From the NCBI RefSeq assembly GCF_025961205.1, contig NZ_JAOQNH010000001.1, positions 2,752,001 to 2,816,000 on the forward strand: a DNA stretch of 64,000 nucleotides, written 5' to 3'. Of the stretch, positions 37,666 through 46,734 are shown in pieces; position 1 is the first letter of the stretch, and every line of letters begins with the position of its first letter. The notes under the pieces were generated by a model. The model was not told the DNA's origin. It made no database searches and saw only the letters and a list, made by a program, of their open reading frames with translations. The stretch is from Azospirillum fermentarium (GTDB taxonomy: Bacteria; Pseudomonadota; Alphaproteobacteria; Azospirillales; Azospirillaceae). The translations under genes were made by a program, and so were the position numbers.

Positions 37666-37830
37666 ATGCTCTATTGGGCCTTGGTGTTCCTGGTTGTCGC
37701 CCTGGTGGCGGGGGCTTTGGGCTTTGGCGGTATTGCTTCGGCGTCCGCCGGGATTGCGCAGATTCTGTTCTTCATCTTCCTGGTTCTTTTCGCCGTCAGC
37801 CTGATCATGGGTTTCGTACGGCGGCGTTAG
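37666..37830 (+). CDS. Small two-helix membrane protein, DUF1328/YtjA-like
   Basis: 54 residues: [20 protein letters not shown] as first helix, a [11 protein letters not shown] turn, then [17 protein letters not shown] and a basic tail RRR. The sequence is typical of DUF1328 proteins, small stress-associated inner-membrane proteins of unknown role. AAGGAGAAGGG precedes the ATG. It lies between a candidate stress promoter and a bidirectional terminator shared with the convergent ECF sigma gene. Confidence 0.88.
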   Translation: MLYWALVFLVVALVAGALGFGGIASASAGIAQILFFIFLVLFAVSLIMGFVRRR

Positions 37831-37847
37831 CCCACCTTCCCCACAAC

Positions 37848-37887
37848 GAAAAACGGCAGCATTCCCACCGGGTGCTGCCGTTTTCGT
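37848..37887. terminator. Bidirectional terminator
   Basis: AAAACGGCAGCA / TGCTGCCGTTTT stem with an 11-base loop, A-rich on the left and T-rich on the right, in the gap between the DUF1328 gene and the convergent sigma factor gene. It should stop transcription in both directions. Confidence 0.85.
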
Positions 37888-37904
37888 ATGGGGAGGGGGC
37901 GGGG

Positions 37905-38534
37905 TCAGGCGGCGTCCCGTGCCGCCTCCGCCGCCGTGTAGCCCTCCATCAGCAGACGCAAAGCGCGCCGGCCGCGGGACAGGCGGGATTTGACCGTGCC
38001 GATGGAGATCTTGAGGATATCCGCCGCCTCGCCATAGCTGATGCCCTCCAGCCCGATCAGCAGCACCACCTCGCGCTGTTCGGTGGGCAAGAGCTGCAAG
38101 GCCCGGCGCAGGTCGCGCAGCTCCAGCCGGTCCATCTGCGATCCCGGCGCCGAGCCGATGGCGGCCTGCGCCTCGTCGTCGATGTCCACCACGCTCTGGC
38201 GGCGGCGGATGCCGTTGATGTGCAGGTTGCGCAGGATGGTGAAAAGCCATGCCCGCAGGTTGGTCCCCGGCTGCCACAGATGCAGCCGGCTCAACGCCCG
38301 CTCCAGGCATTCCTGGACGAGATCGTCGGCCAGGACCGCATCGCGCACCATGGCGCGGGCAAAGCGGCGCAGACGGGGGATTTCCTGTTCGATCTGGCCG
38401 ATGATGACGGCGCGGGGCGGAACCGCGCCCGCATCGGCGGGGCCGGCCGCGGCCGTCTCAGCCGAAGCGGTGATGAGCGGACTGCACCGTTCAGGCACGT
38501 GCTTCCGGCCGGCCTCTGCGTGCAAAGTGCGCAT
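37905..38534 (-). CDS. ECF-family RNA polymerase sigma factor
   Basis: 209 residues. The sigma-2 region is RLRRFARAMVRDAVLADDLVQECLERAL ... NLRAWLFTILRNLHING (about 53-115). The sigma-4 region is LPTEQREVVLLIGLEGISYGEAADIL..S.GTVKSRLSRGRRAL (about 145-190). The sigma-2 sequence is close to EcfG/ECF15-type general stress sigma factors, but no NepR gene lies beside it, so group assignment is uncertain. The N-terminal ~45 residues look like an added extension; a shorter start is possible. No anti-sigma gene is adjacent. Confidence 0.85.
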   Translation of the reverse strand: MRTLHAEAGRKHVPERCSPLITASAETAAAGPADAGAVPPRAVIIGQIEQEIPRLRRFARAMVRDAVLADDLVQECLERALSRLHLWQPGTNLRAWLFTILRNLHINGIRRRQSVVDIDDEAQAAIGSAPGSQMDRLELRDLRRALQLLPTEQREVVLLIGLEGISYGEAADILKISIGTVKSRLSRGRRALRLLMEGYTAAEAARDAA

Positions 38535-38874
38535 GACATCTCCCAGACATTCAAACGCTGTCGTTGAATATCAGGTAAGGTCTGCCGCTGCCGTTTCCAT
38601 TGATAAAAAGGCTAAATGCGGAACAGTAACCCTGGGCTTACTGCCTAAGTCATGGATTAAACCGACTGGTACGAAAGTCCGGGGCACCCCCGAAGATCAG
38701 TTTCATTGCATGGCAGAGCATCCATCTTTGCAGCACAGGATGGACAAGCCGCGGAACAGCCATGACCCCCCTTTCGGCGCTGGTTTCATCACCACCGACG
38801 TACCCCTGCGGCCCCATCCATTCGGCCGATGACCGGATGAACCGCCGAAGCCCGTAACAGGACACCCCCGCACC
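38535..38874. other. Divergent intergenic region, sigma factor / transglycosylase
   Basis: 340 bases without a supported gene. It should hold both promoters. The part at 38560-38660 is relatively AT-rich. No NepR-like small gene and no GGAAC-N17-GTT motif were found on either strand. Confidence 0.4.
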
Positions 38875-39735
38875 ATGAAGCACTGGATCGTTGCCGCCTG
38901 CCTTGCCGGGGCGGTGGCCGGCGGCGCCCCCGCCGTGGCCGCCGCCGGAATGATGGAACGGGAAATCGCGGCCCTGGAGGCGCTGGCCGCCAAGGGCAGC
39001 CCCCGCGCCCGTCAGGAATTGCAGGACCGTCTGGCCAAGGACGACAAGCGGGGCCGCGTGCGCCAGGCCTATTGCACCGCGGTCCGCGACCGCATCCTGG
39101 ACAGCCGCGCTTCCGGCAAGGGCAGCCGCCGCGTGACCGTCGCGCTCAATCAGGAAAAGAGCGCCCTGATCTCCGCCGTCCGCGCGGCGGCGAAGCCGGT
39201 GCCGGCGGCCCGCTGCACCACCCTCCCGGCCGGGCGGGCGGTGATGGTGCCGTCCCCCCCGCCCGCGGCCATCAAGGCGCTGGTGCACAAGATGGCCCCC
39301 GCCTATGGGCTGGACCCCGATCTCGTCCTGGCGGTGATCGCGGTGGAATCCAATTTCCGCGCCGGGGTGGTGTCGGACAAGAACGCCATGGGGCTGATGC
39401 AGCTGATCCCCGAAACCGCCGAACGCTTCGGCGTCGCCAACGTCTTCGACGCCGAGGACAACATCCGCGGCGGCATGAAATACCTGCGCTGGCTGCTGGC
39501 CCATTTCGACGGCGACGTCACCCTGGCGCTGGCCGGGTACAACGCGGGCGAAGGGGCGGTGCGGCAATACGGCGGCATCCCGCCCTACCGCGAGACGCAG
39601 GACTACGTGGTCAAGGTCCACAGCCTGTACCGCCCGGCGCGCCATCCCTTCGACCGCACCGCCGCCCGGTCGGCGGGCGTGGGGCGGGAACTGGTGGCCG
39701 AGCTGTCCTTCGCCGCCCCCCGCCGGGACCGCTGA
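38875..39735 (+). CDS. Lytic transglycosylase (SLT domain)
   Basis: 286 residues. A signal peptide (1-24) precedes a helical linker and a C-terminal SLT domain (about 130-255). Catalytic Glu is in IAVESNFRAGVVSDKNAMGLMQ, followed by the family motif IPETAERFGV and later AGYNAGEGAVRQYGGIPPY. It cleaves peptidoglycan glycan strands to 1,6-anhydro products in the periplasm. Its proximity to chemotaxis genes could hint at flagellar or secretion-system insertion, but no direct link is visible. Confidence 0.92.
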   Translation: MKHWIVAACLAGAVAGGAPAVAAAGMMEREIAALEALAAKGSPRARQELQDRLAKDDKRGRVRQAYCTAVRDRILDSRASGKGSRRVTVALNQEKSALISAVRAAAKPVPAARCTTLPAGRAVMVPSPPPAAIKALVHKMAPAYGLDPDLVLAVIAVESNFRAGVVSDKNAMGLMQLIPETAERFGVANVFDAEDNIRGGMKYLRWLLAHFDGDVTLALAGYNAGEGAVRQYGGIPPYRETQDYVVKVHSLYRPARHPFDRTAARSAGVGRELVAELSFAAPRRDR

Positions 39736-39775
39736 CCCCCCGGCCCGCCCCCGGCTTTCACCTCAGCCGGACACC

Positions 39776-40609
39776 TCAGCCGAACAGGGCGTCGATGGAC
39801 GACTGGTCCAGCGGCGGCGGGGGATTTTCATCCTCCGGGGCCGGCTTGGCCGCCACCGGTGCCGACGGGGCGCACGGCGCCGCCGCGGGCGCGCAGGGAA
39901 AGGCATCGCCGTTCAGCAGCCGGTCCACGTCGTCCTGATTGACGCCGTTGTCGCTGGGACCGTTCAGCAGATGGGCGTCGGGGCGGGTGTCCACCGGCCC
40001 GGCGGGCAGATCGGCGGCGGCCACCTCCACCACGCCCCAGATTTCCATGATCGCCAGGATGCGCTGTTCGATGTAGCGCAGGGCGTTGACCACCTTGGTG
40101 GTGCGCTGGCCGGTCAGATCCTGGAACGAGCAGGCGGTGAAGATGCTCATCACCTCCGCGTCCAGAATATCGCACAGGGCGGCGGGCGCCGCGGCGGCGC
40201 GCAGCTTGCCCGCCGCATCCATGATGTGCTCGGCGGCGTTCAGGATCTCGAACGAGGCGCGCTCGGTGGACATCACGATGGCGTCCAGCTCGTTGGCGGC
40301 GGTGGTGATGCGGTCGTTCTCCACATCCTTGGGCCGGATCGCCGCGATTTCCCGCCGCGCCTGGGAAATGGACGCGCTCATGTCCTGCAACTCGTGGCGC
40401 AGCACGTTGATGTGGCGCACCGCCTGCGATGCCGCCTCGTGCTCCAGCCAGGCGTTGCGAAGCTGGCCGACCAGCCCCTGTACCTCGTCGATGCCCATGC
40501 TGCGGGCACGGCGGGCGTGCTCGTCCAGAAAGGCCCGCCCCTTGGGCGTGCGGGCGATGAAGGCCGCGATCTGCCGGTAATCCTCGTCAGGGAGAGCAAC
40601 GGTATCCAT
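39776..40609 (-). CDS. CheZ-like protein phosphatase, copy 2
   Basis: 277 residues. The central helices carry FQDLTGQRTTKVVNALRYIE (about 165-184), the same signature as in the copy at 17837-18532, including the acidic and Gln residues of the CheZ active site. The C-terminal region holds two FliM/CheZ-like CheY-binding peptides, NQDDVDRLLNG (about 225) and DQSSIDALFG at the very end, separated by a Pro/Ala-rich linker. The start ATG at 40609 has AGGAG 12 bases upstream. It lies among other signalling genes but not in a che operon. Confidence 0.8.
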   Translation of the reverse strand: MDTVALPDEDYRQIAAFIARTPKGRAFLDEHARRARSMGIDEVQGLVGQLRNAWLEHEAASQAVRHINVLRHELQDMSASISQARREIAAIRPKDVENDRITTAANELDAIVMSTERASFEILNAAEHIMDAAGKLRAAAAPAALCDILDAEVMSIFTACSFQDLTGQRTTKVVNALRYIEQRILAIMEIWGVVEVAAADLPAGPVDTRPDAHLLNGPSDNGVNQDDVDRLLNGDAFPCAPAAAPCAPSAPVAAKPAPEDENPPPPLDQSSIDALFG

Positions 40610-40923
40610 GGTCACGCCATACTCCTGAAACGGGCGGCACAAAGGGAGGATCGGGCACCCGGCCGATACGTCGGTGATATTTCCTGAATCACCTCGACAA
40701 GACAACCACGAAGCCATACGAAGGTGATCGGCCGCCCGGACGCGGTATGCCGGTGCCGGCAGCGGCGCATATTACGCAACAAACGTCCGGCGCCTCTGCG
40801 TCACGCCGCCGCAATCACGAAAAATAACCATAACGGCCAGGCCCATGGTTAATCGTTTGGTTACCCCCCATCGCCTAAGATCCCGTCCGTAACGCCCGCC
40901 TTACGGGAATAAGGATCTTGCGG
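40610..40923. other. Divergent intergenic region upstream of cheZ-like copy 2
   Basis: 314 bases. It contains the TAACCAT ... ATGGTTA inverted repeat (40826-40851) and probably promoters for both flanking genes. Otherwise nothing recognised. Confidence 0.45.
40826..40852. promoter_or_regulatory. Inverted repeat with CtrA-like TTAACCAT half-site
   Basis: TAACCAT and ATGGTTA face each other across about 12 bases. ATGGTTAA (40845-40852) is the exact complement of TTAACCAT, a strong half-site for the CtrA regulator in Caulobacter. It sits between cheZ-like copy 2 and a small unknown gene. Binding by CtrA is inferred. Confidence 0.35.
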
Positions 40924-41250
40924 ATGCCAAAGGCTGCCGACGTCGATACCATCGAACGGACCTCCATCGTCTCGTACACCTTGCTGCAGGAACTGCACGG
41001 CGTTCTCGCCCATCCCCAGACACCGGACGATGTGACGCTGGGCATGCTGATGGGAATGGCCATGTTCCTGGACGAAACCGTCGGCCCTATGCGCGCCCAG
41101 CGCCTGATGGCGGAGGCGCCGTCCATCGTGCTGAAGACCGACGCCCATGTCACGGCGGACCAGATGCAGCGGGTGATGCCGGTTCTGCGCGCCCTGGGCG
41201 ACCATTTGAAGGACATCCGCCACCCGACGGAGCGCGCGCCCGCGGCATAA
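40924..41250 (+). CDS. Small protein of unknown function
   Basis: 108 residues, mostly helical, no signal peptide. I do not recognise a family. AAGGA lies about 10 bases before the ATG. The Met-rich central helix (LGMLMGMAMFLDET) and the position divergent from a CheZ-like gene are the only clues. Codon use is like that of the neighbours, so it looks like a real gene. Confidence 0.65.
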   Translation: MPKAADVDTIERTSIVSYTLLQELHGVLAHPQTPDDVTLGMLMGMAMFLDETVGPMRAQRLMAEAPSIVLKTDAHVTADQMQRVMPVLRALGDHLKDIRHPTERAPAA

Positions 41251-41339
41251 GCGCATCCGGTCCCGGATGCGGCCTTGACGGCGCGGGGCCTTTGCCCCGA
41301 TGCTTGGTCCATCCGACGTTTCCGGTTCCCTCTTTTGCC

Positions 41340-41657
41340 ATGACCATGGATTGGCTGACCGCCCTTGCCATCGTCACCATCGCCGCCGGCGTCACCATCA
41401 GCGTGGTGGTTCTGGTGGCGGTGGGGTCCATCCGGCGCAGCCTGAACGATCATGGCCTGCGGCAGGCGCAGCACATCCGCGCGTTGCGCGGCACCATCGC
41501 CGCCCTGACCCGCCAGCAGCAGGACGCCGACGCCCGCATCCTGGCCCTGCTGGAAGCCAACCGCCGCATGACGGAGGAACTGGCTGCCCTGGGCGAACGG
41601 GTCGCCGACACCGACGGCACGGCCCGCCCCGGCGGGGCGCCGCGGATGCTGCATTAG
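41340..41657 (+). CDS. Small membrane-anchored coiled-coil protein
   Basis: 105 residues. One N-terminal transmembrane helix (about 5-29, LTALAIVTIAAGVTISVVVLVAV) is followed by a long charged helix with heptad-like spacing (about 33-90). No family recognised. Two candidate ATGs (41340 and 41346) and no clear ribosome-binding site. It could be an accessory membrane scaffold. Confidence 0.6.
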   Translation: MTMDWLTALAIVTIAAGVTISVVVLVAVGSIRRSLNDHGLRQAQHIRALRGTIAALTRQQQDADARILALLEANRRMTEELAALGERVADTDGTARPGGAPRMLH

Positions 41658-41660
41658 AGT

Positions 41661-41700
41661 GTGATCGGTTCAAACGGAATCGTTTGAAGCGTGACTCACA
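41661..41700. repeat. Intergenic palindrome
   Basis: TTCAAACG-GAAT-CGTTTGAA (41669-41688) is a perfect 8-bp inverted repeat, flanked by GTGTGATCGG and GCGTGACTCAC. It resembles short dispersed palindromes common between genes in alphaproteobacteria. It may also act as a terminator or operator. Confidence 0.5.
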
Positions 41701-41786
41701 CGGGGACTCTCGGGCCGGACCGTTGCGGTTTGGGCGGCCTTCCCCGATAGTGGCGGCCCTGTCCCAACAGCCATGCCGCACCGATC

Positions 41787-42620
41787 ATGACCATTCCCGA
41801 CCGCGATGCCGAGCGCGCCCGCTGGACCGCCAGCGCGCCCGCGTGGGAACGCTGGGCCGACCCCATGGCCGATCTGGCCGACCGCATCAACCAGCCGCTG
41901 CTGGACGCCGCCGGGGTCACGGCGGGCGGGCGGGTGCTGGATCTGGCCTGCGGGGCCGGCGAACCGGCGCTGAGCGCCGGGCGGCGGGTCGCGGCGGGGC
42001 CGGGCGGGCTGGTGGTGGGCACCGATCTGGTGCCGGCCATGGCCGAGGGCGCCGCCCGGCGGGCAGAGGCCGGCGGGACCGCCGTGTCCTTCGCCGCCGC
42101 CGACATGACCGCCCTGCCCTTCGCGGACGGGGCGTTCGGGCACGTGGTCTGCCGTTTCGGCATCATGTTCGTTCCCGATGCCGCCGCCGCCCTGGCCGAG
42201 GTGCGGCGGGTGCTGCGTCCCGGCGGCACCGCGGCCTTCATGGTGTGGGGGCCGCTGGCCGGCAACGCCCTGCTGCGCCTCCTGAACGACGGCGTTGACG
42301 CCGTGCTGGGGCCGGACGCTGGGCCGGGGCTGGGGCCGCTGTTCCGCTACGCCGCCCCCGGCAGCCTGGAAACGGCGATGAAGGCGGCGGGCTTCACCGC
42401 CGTCGCCGCCACGCCCCTGATGCCGGAGGGCAAGGCCCGCGCCGGCGCGCCTTTCTGGAAGGCGCAGCTTGAGATGAGCTTCGGCACCCGGCTGACGGGG
42501 CTGGCCCCCGCCCGCCGCGCGGCGGTGGAGGCGTCGGTCGAGACCCGCTTCCGCAACGCGGCGGTGGACGGGGTCGTTGCCTTGCCCGTCCACATCCGCA
42601 TCGTCACCGGAACCGCCTGA
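41787..42620 (+). CDS. Class I SAM-dependent methyltransferase (UbiE-like)
   Basis: 277 residues. Motif I VLDLACGAGEPALSAGRRV (about 51-69), acidic residue in VGTDLVPAM, then FAAADMTALPFADGAFGHVVCRF (motif II/III) and the RVLRPGG motif near 139. This is the pattern of ubiquinone/menaquinone-type methyltransferases acting on small molecules. Substrate unknown. It is convergent with the chemoreceptor gene, six bases apart. Confidence 0.85.
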   Translation: MTIPDRDAERARWTASAPAWERWADPMADLADRINQPLLDAAGVTAGGRVLDLACGAGEPALSAGRRVAAGPGGLVVGTDLVPAMAEGAARRAEAGGTAVSFAAADMTALPFADGAFGHVVCRFGIMFVPDAAAALAEVRRVLRPGGTAAFMVWGPLAGNALLRLLNDGVDAVLGPDAGPGLGPLFRYAAPGSLETAMKAAGFTAVAATPLMPEGKARAGAPFWKAQLEMSFGTRLTGLAPARRAAVEASVETRFRNAAVDGVVALPVHIRIVTGTA

Positions 42621-42626
42621 AGACCG

Positions 42627-44384
42627 TCACCCGTTCAGCCGGAAGCGTCCGACCAGGTGATCCAGGCTGGTGGCCAGCCGCCCCAGTTCGTTGGCGGCGG
42701 CGGTGGTCTGGCTGGCCCCGCCCGCGGTTTCGGCGGCGATGCGGGCCAGGAAGCCCACCGCGTCCTTCACCACCTGCGCCTGGGTGGAGGTCTGCACCGT
42801 GTCCTTGGCCACCTCCTTGGCGGCGGCGGCGACCTGGGACACGTTGCGGCCGATCTCGGCGGTGGTGGCGCTCTGCTGGTCCACCTCGCGGGCGATGGAG
42901 GCGGCGATGCCGTCGATCTCGCCGATCACGTGGTTGATGGATTCCACCGATCCGCGCACCTGCTCCATGATCCGGGCCACGGTGTCGATGGACGCCACGC
43001 TGCGGTCGGTCATGGATTGGGTGGTGGTGATGCGGGCCTCGATATCCTCGGTGGCCTTGGCGCTCTGGTTGGCGAGCGTCTTGACTTCCCCCGCCACCAC
43101 GGCGAAGCCCTTGCCGGCCTCGCCCGCCCGCGCCGCCTCGATGGTGGCGTTCAGCGCCAGCAGGTTGGTCTGTTCGGCGATTTCGGAAATGACCTTGATG
43201 ACCGCGCCGATCTCGCCGCTGGCCTGGGCCAGCCCGCGGATGTTCTCCACCGCCTCGGTGATCGCCCGATCGGCGGAGGACAGCACGCCGCGCACCTGCG
43301 ACGCCGCTTCCGCCGCCCGGTGGGCCACCTGGGAACTGTCGGTGGCGTGGCGCGACACCTCGTTGATGGAATGGCCCATGTGGGCGGCGGCGGACGCCAC
43401 GGTTTCGGCGTTGGCCGCCAGTTCCTCGGCGATGGCCGACAGGTCGCCCACCGCCCCGACCACCCCGTCCACCGCGTGCGCGATGCCGTCGGCGCGTTCG
43501 TTCATGCTGGCCGCCTGCCGGTTCATGTTGGCGGCCGACGCGTTCAGTTCGACCGACGCGGAGGAGACGGCCGCACTCGCCTCGCCCACACGGGCGATGC
43601 TGGTGCGCAGGGTGCCGATCAGCCCGTTGAAATCCTGGGCCATCACCGCCAACTCATCCCGCCCGCTGACCGCGGCGTCGCGGGTCAGGTCGCCGTCGCT
43701 GGCGGCCTTGATCACCGCCTGCATGACCGGGATCGGCCGCACCACCGCCCGCCCGATCAGCAGCGTGACGCCCACGCCCGCGGCCAGGATCACGAGGCAG
43801 GTGCCCCCCAGTTTCCACACCTGCTGGAAAAAGGCGGTGTCGATGTCGTCCACATAGATGCCGGTGCCGATGGTCCAGTCCCACGGCTCGAAATAGCGGA
43901 CGTAGCTCAGCTTCGGCTTGGGCTGTTTCGCCGGGTCGTTGGCACGGGGAAAGGCATAGCCGACGAAGCCGCCCTCCGCCTTCGCCCTGGCGGTGCCGAT
44001 CATGTCGCGGGTGAAGAAGACCCCCTGCGCGTCGGCGACGTTCCACATGTTCTTGCCCACCTGGGCCGGAACCGGGTGGGCCATGGTGTTGCCCGCCGAA
44101 TCGAGGATCATGAAATAGTCGCCGTCGCCGTAGCGCATCTGCGACACGGCCTTCAGCGCCGCGGCCTTGGCCGCGTCTTCGGCCATGCGCCCGGCCTTGG
44201 CCTCGTCGGCGAAATGGGTGACGAGGGTGAAGGTGGCCTGGGTCAGATCGCGGACCTTGGCCTGCCGGTCCCCGACCATCTGTCCGCGCAGGGCGAACAG
44301 CGCCAGCCCGATCACCACCAGCAGCCCGACGACGCTGACCCCAAGGATAAGCCCGATTTTCCCACGGATTCCGAGTGTGCCCAT
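42627..44384 (-). CDS. Methyl-accepting chemotaxis protein with Cache sensor
   Basis: 585 residues. A transmembrane helix (about 9-30) precedes a periplasmic single-Cache domain ([19 protein letters not shown] ... [15 protein letters not shown], about 40-195), a second transmembrane helix (about 200-222), a HAMP domain and a long signalling domain. The hairpin tip reads [31 protein letters not shown], the universal MCP core. Such Cache domains often bind small organic acids; the ligand here is unknown. The ATG at 44384 is preceded by GGAGG. Confidence 0.95.
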   Translation of the reverse strand: MGTLGIRGKIGLILGVSVVGLLVVIGLALFALRGQMVGDRQAKVRDLTQATFTLVTHFADEAKAGRMAEDAAKAAALKAVSQMRYGDGDYFMILDSAGNTMAHPVPAQVGKNMWNVADAQGVFFTRDMIGTARAKAEGGFVGYAFPRANDPAKQPKPKLSYVRYFEPWDWTIGTGIYVDDIDTAFFQQVWKLGGTCLVILAAGVGVTLLIGRAVVRPIPVMQAVIKAASDGDLTRDAAVSGRDELAVMAQDFNGLIGTLRTSIARVGEASAAVSSASVELNASAANMNRQAASMNERADGIAHAVDGVVGAVGDLSAIAEELAANAETVASAAAHMGHSINEVSRHATDSSQVAHRAAEAASQVRGVLSSADRAITEAVENIRGLAQASGEIGAVIKVISEIAEQTNLLALNATIEAARAGEAGKGFAVVAGEVKTLANQSAKATEDIEARITTTQSMTDRSVASIDTVARIMEQVRGSVESINHVIGEIDGIAASIAREVDQQSATTAEIGRNVSQVAAAAKEVAKDTVQTSTQAQVVKDAVGFLARIAAETAGGASQTTAAANELGRLATSLDHLVGRFRLNG

Positions 44385-44665
44385 GATGACGCTTCCTCCG
44401 CGGGCCCTTCCGGCAGCCGCGCAATCTTGTTGTTCCTTATGGCTTATATTATAAGGCGTAGAGAATGATAAAAGGTTAAGGAGCGGATAACCTTTGTGCG
44501 CCGTGGACAGGGCAGGCATACGCATCAAAGGCCGACGAAAATTTATTTCCGATAAATTTTATGCTTATGGCGTATAGGCAGCATGTTTCTTTTCTCCCCA
44601 TCTTAGGTTTACGACTTGTCCGCATTTTGAGATAATCAGGGAGACGAGCAAATGCATATAACAGT

Positions 44666-46345
44666 ATGATAAAATGGGCCGCCCTCATGCTGAAATCGCA
44701 ATACATTCCTGTTATTTTGAATAAAATACAGGAACTTGACTGGAAGCGCCGAGGGGCACTGAGAGTTTTTCTGGAGTCTTTTTCTTTTTTATTGTTAATT
44801 CTTCTTGATCCATTCGGATTGTCTGCCATCACCTCCATAGCATCCCAGAATATGTTCGATAGGCTTCACGCAATAATTACGCCGGCGAATGAATCAGATC
44901 GAATAGCAATCGTCCTCGTAGACTTAAAAACACTAAATGATGCGAATGAAACGTGGCCACCATCATTTAATTTATGGAGCAATCTCCTTACCTCAATTTC
45001 AGAATATGATCCATTAGCAATTTTTGTTGATGTTTATTTTGGGGTTGACCGCTCGAAATCAAAAGAAAGTGACCTGGCGGCCCTTGTAAAACATGATATT
45101 CCGGCAAGCCCGCGTATTTTTCTCGCCGACCATGGACAGAACGCTCTGAGGCGATCCCTTTTGGATGGGGATTGTCTGGAATGGTCGCCGGATACCGCCT
45201 ATCCGTCATCAGGGCATCAGATCCCCAGTCCCAAATGCCAACCAAGCGCCCTGTTCCCCCGGCTGCGGGATGCTGCCGGCGACCGGCGCACCTACATTGA
45301 TTGGCCCCTGCGCGACGACCGGCGCCTTTATCCTCTACATACCCTGCATTCAATTCCCATGAATCAGGCGGGGGATGTTCTGAGCATCGCAAGTTCCTTG
45401 CCTGCCACGGCCCTTGCACGCGAAGTATGCCGTGAAACACCGGGGCGGCCGGCTGGACCCGCATGGTGCAAGGAGAATTCTCAGTTCCTCACTCCGCCCA
45501 CCGAATGGGTTGCTCCCCGCATCAGCCGCCAAGACACTATAAAAAAAGCAATTGAAGAAAAATTTGATCGTGCCCTGCTGCCCCGCTGGTCATTTTACAG
45601 CTCCCCAAAATCAGAAAGCTTAATTGAAGATTTCAAAAAAACAGGATGCATTGTTCAAAAATCTGACTTCATTGGGAAAAAGATAATACAATCTATTGGT
45701 ATTTTACCAATAACAGCTTTTCCTCGAATTTTTGACACGCCATATTTTCGGAATATGTTTTTTCTTCCTGCATTTTCGAACTCAGGACCTGAGCATCTGG
45801 ATGAAAATGGAATGTTCGCGCAAGGTATTTCATGCCCCCATATCGTCACCATTCATGCATCCGATATTATCATGCCAACAAATATTAAATCTTCCAATTC
45901 GCTGCAATCGGCGATTAAAGACAGAGTCGTTCTGATAGGGATGGCTTTTGATGGGATAGATCAATGGCCAACGCCCATCTACGGGAATATGCCGGGTGTT
46001 TTCATTCATGCTGTTGCCCTGGAAACGCTTTTGAATTATGGGCCTGATCATCCTGAAAAACCAGATGAATACATCATGGTGTCAAGCAGTGATATTTTTG
46101 ATATATTAATTCATGCAATTTTTATATTTTCTGTCATTGTGGCCGCAAAAAAAGAAAAACTAATTGTTGGCGCTGCCGGATTCTTTGCTCTGACAATTGC
46201 AATGCCATATATTTATTTTTTTATGGGTTATATGATACCATCAATTACAAGCATAAATGTAACGGAACAGATGGTATTCACCACCACCCTCGCCATAACT
46301 CTTGCCATGAAAAGCATACCCGCTCTCGATGAGGCAGACTCCTGA
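44666..46345 (+). CDS. CHASE2-domain membrane protein without output domain
   Basis: 559 residues. A first transmembrane helix (about 36-52) is followed by an extracytoplasmic CHASE2 domain of about 400 residues. Its N-terminal signature is RIAIVLVDLKTLNDANETWPP then IFVDVYFGVD, and its C-terminal signature is DRVVLIGMAFDGIDQW .. MPGVFIHAVALETLLN (about 415-450). The chain ends in two or three transmembrane helices (about 470-550). CHASE2 normally feeds a cytoplasmic kinase, cyclase or phosphodiesterase, but here nothing follows the helices. The middle segment (about 160-280) has higher GC and Cys residues, unlike its surroundings. It is the first gene of the AT-rich island trio. Confidence 0.8.
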   Translation: MIKWAALMLKSQYIPVILNKIQELDWKRRGALRVFLESFSFLLLILLDPFGLSAITSIASQNMFDRLHAIITPANESDRIAIVLVDLKTLNDANETWPPSFNLWSNLLTSISEYDPLAIFVDVYFGVDRSKSKESDLAALVKHDIPASPRIFLADHGQNALRRSLLDGDCLEWSPDTAYPSSGHQIPSPKCQPSALFPRLRDAAGDRRTYIDWPLRDDRRLYPLHTLHSIPMNQAGDVLSIASSLPATALAREVCRETPGRPAGPAWCKENSQFLTPPTEWVAPRISRQDTIKKAIEEKFDRALLPRWSFYSSPKSESLIEDFKKTGCIVQKSDFIGKKIIQSIGILPITAFPRIFDTPYFRNMFFLPAFSNSGPEHLDENGMFAQGISCPHIVTIHASDIIMPTNIKSSNSLQSAIKDRVVLIGMAFDGIDQWPTPIYGNMPGVFIHAVALETLLNYGPDHPEKPDEYIMVSSSDIFDILIHAIFIFSVIVAAKKEKLIVGAAGFFALTIAMPYIYFFMGYMIPSITSINVTEQMVFTTTLAITLAMKSIPALDEADS

Positions 46346-46374
46346 CACTTATTAATCAGACAAGAGGCTTTCCC

Positions 46375-46734
46375 ATGAGATCCGATATCTTGAAAATCTT
46401 GCTGACGGCCGCCAGCCTTTTTCCAGCACCCGCTTGGGCCGGAAGCCAGGTGGAGATTTCCGGTTTTGCCCGCTCCTCAATCCCAGCCATGGACGCACAG
46501 GGTAACAGCACGACACTATCGTCAGACGATATGAAATTCCCTTTGCTCGCTGATGAAGAACATGAAAAATATTGGGTAATGGTGAAAGGGCAAAGGCTGT
46601 CTTTGCAACGGCGCCACATCATACTTCCTAAGCCATCATGTGCATTTTCTATCTCTGGCGGTAACAGCATCTCGGCAGGCAATGCGGGTGCTGGCCCGAG
46701 TGGCTGCCCGGTTGATATGGGGAAGCCAAAATGA
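46375..46734 (+). CDS. Small secreted protein of the CHASE2/M48 locus
   Basis: 119 residues. A signal peptide (ILKILLTAASLFPAPAWA, cleaved near residue 22) is followed by a compact, beta-rich body (EKYWVMVKGQRLSLQRRHIIL resembles an SH3-like strand pattern) and a Gly/Ser-rich tail with two Cys. No family recognised. It starts 29 bases after the CHASE2 gene and its stop overlaps the M48 start by four bases, so all three are probably one transcript. I infer a periplasmic partner or modulator of the neighbouring proteins. Confidence 0.7.
   Translation: MRSDILKILLTAASLFPAPAWAGSQVEISGFARSSIPAMDAQGNSTTLSSDDMKFPLLADEEHEKYWVMVKGQRLSLQRRHIILPKPSCAFSISGGNSISAGNAGAGPSGCPVDMGKPK

Noticed and set aside
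37905-38534. Firm assignment of the ECF sigma as EcfG
   Set aside because: The sigma-2 region is similar but there is no adjacent nepR and no GGAAC promoter of its own, so only the ECF class is reported.
38711-38735. Sigma-54 promoter (TGGCA...TTGC)
   Set aside because: The GG and GC elements are spaced too far apart for a sigma-54 promoter.
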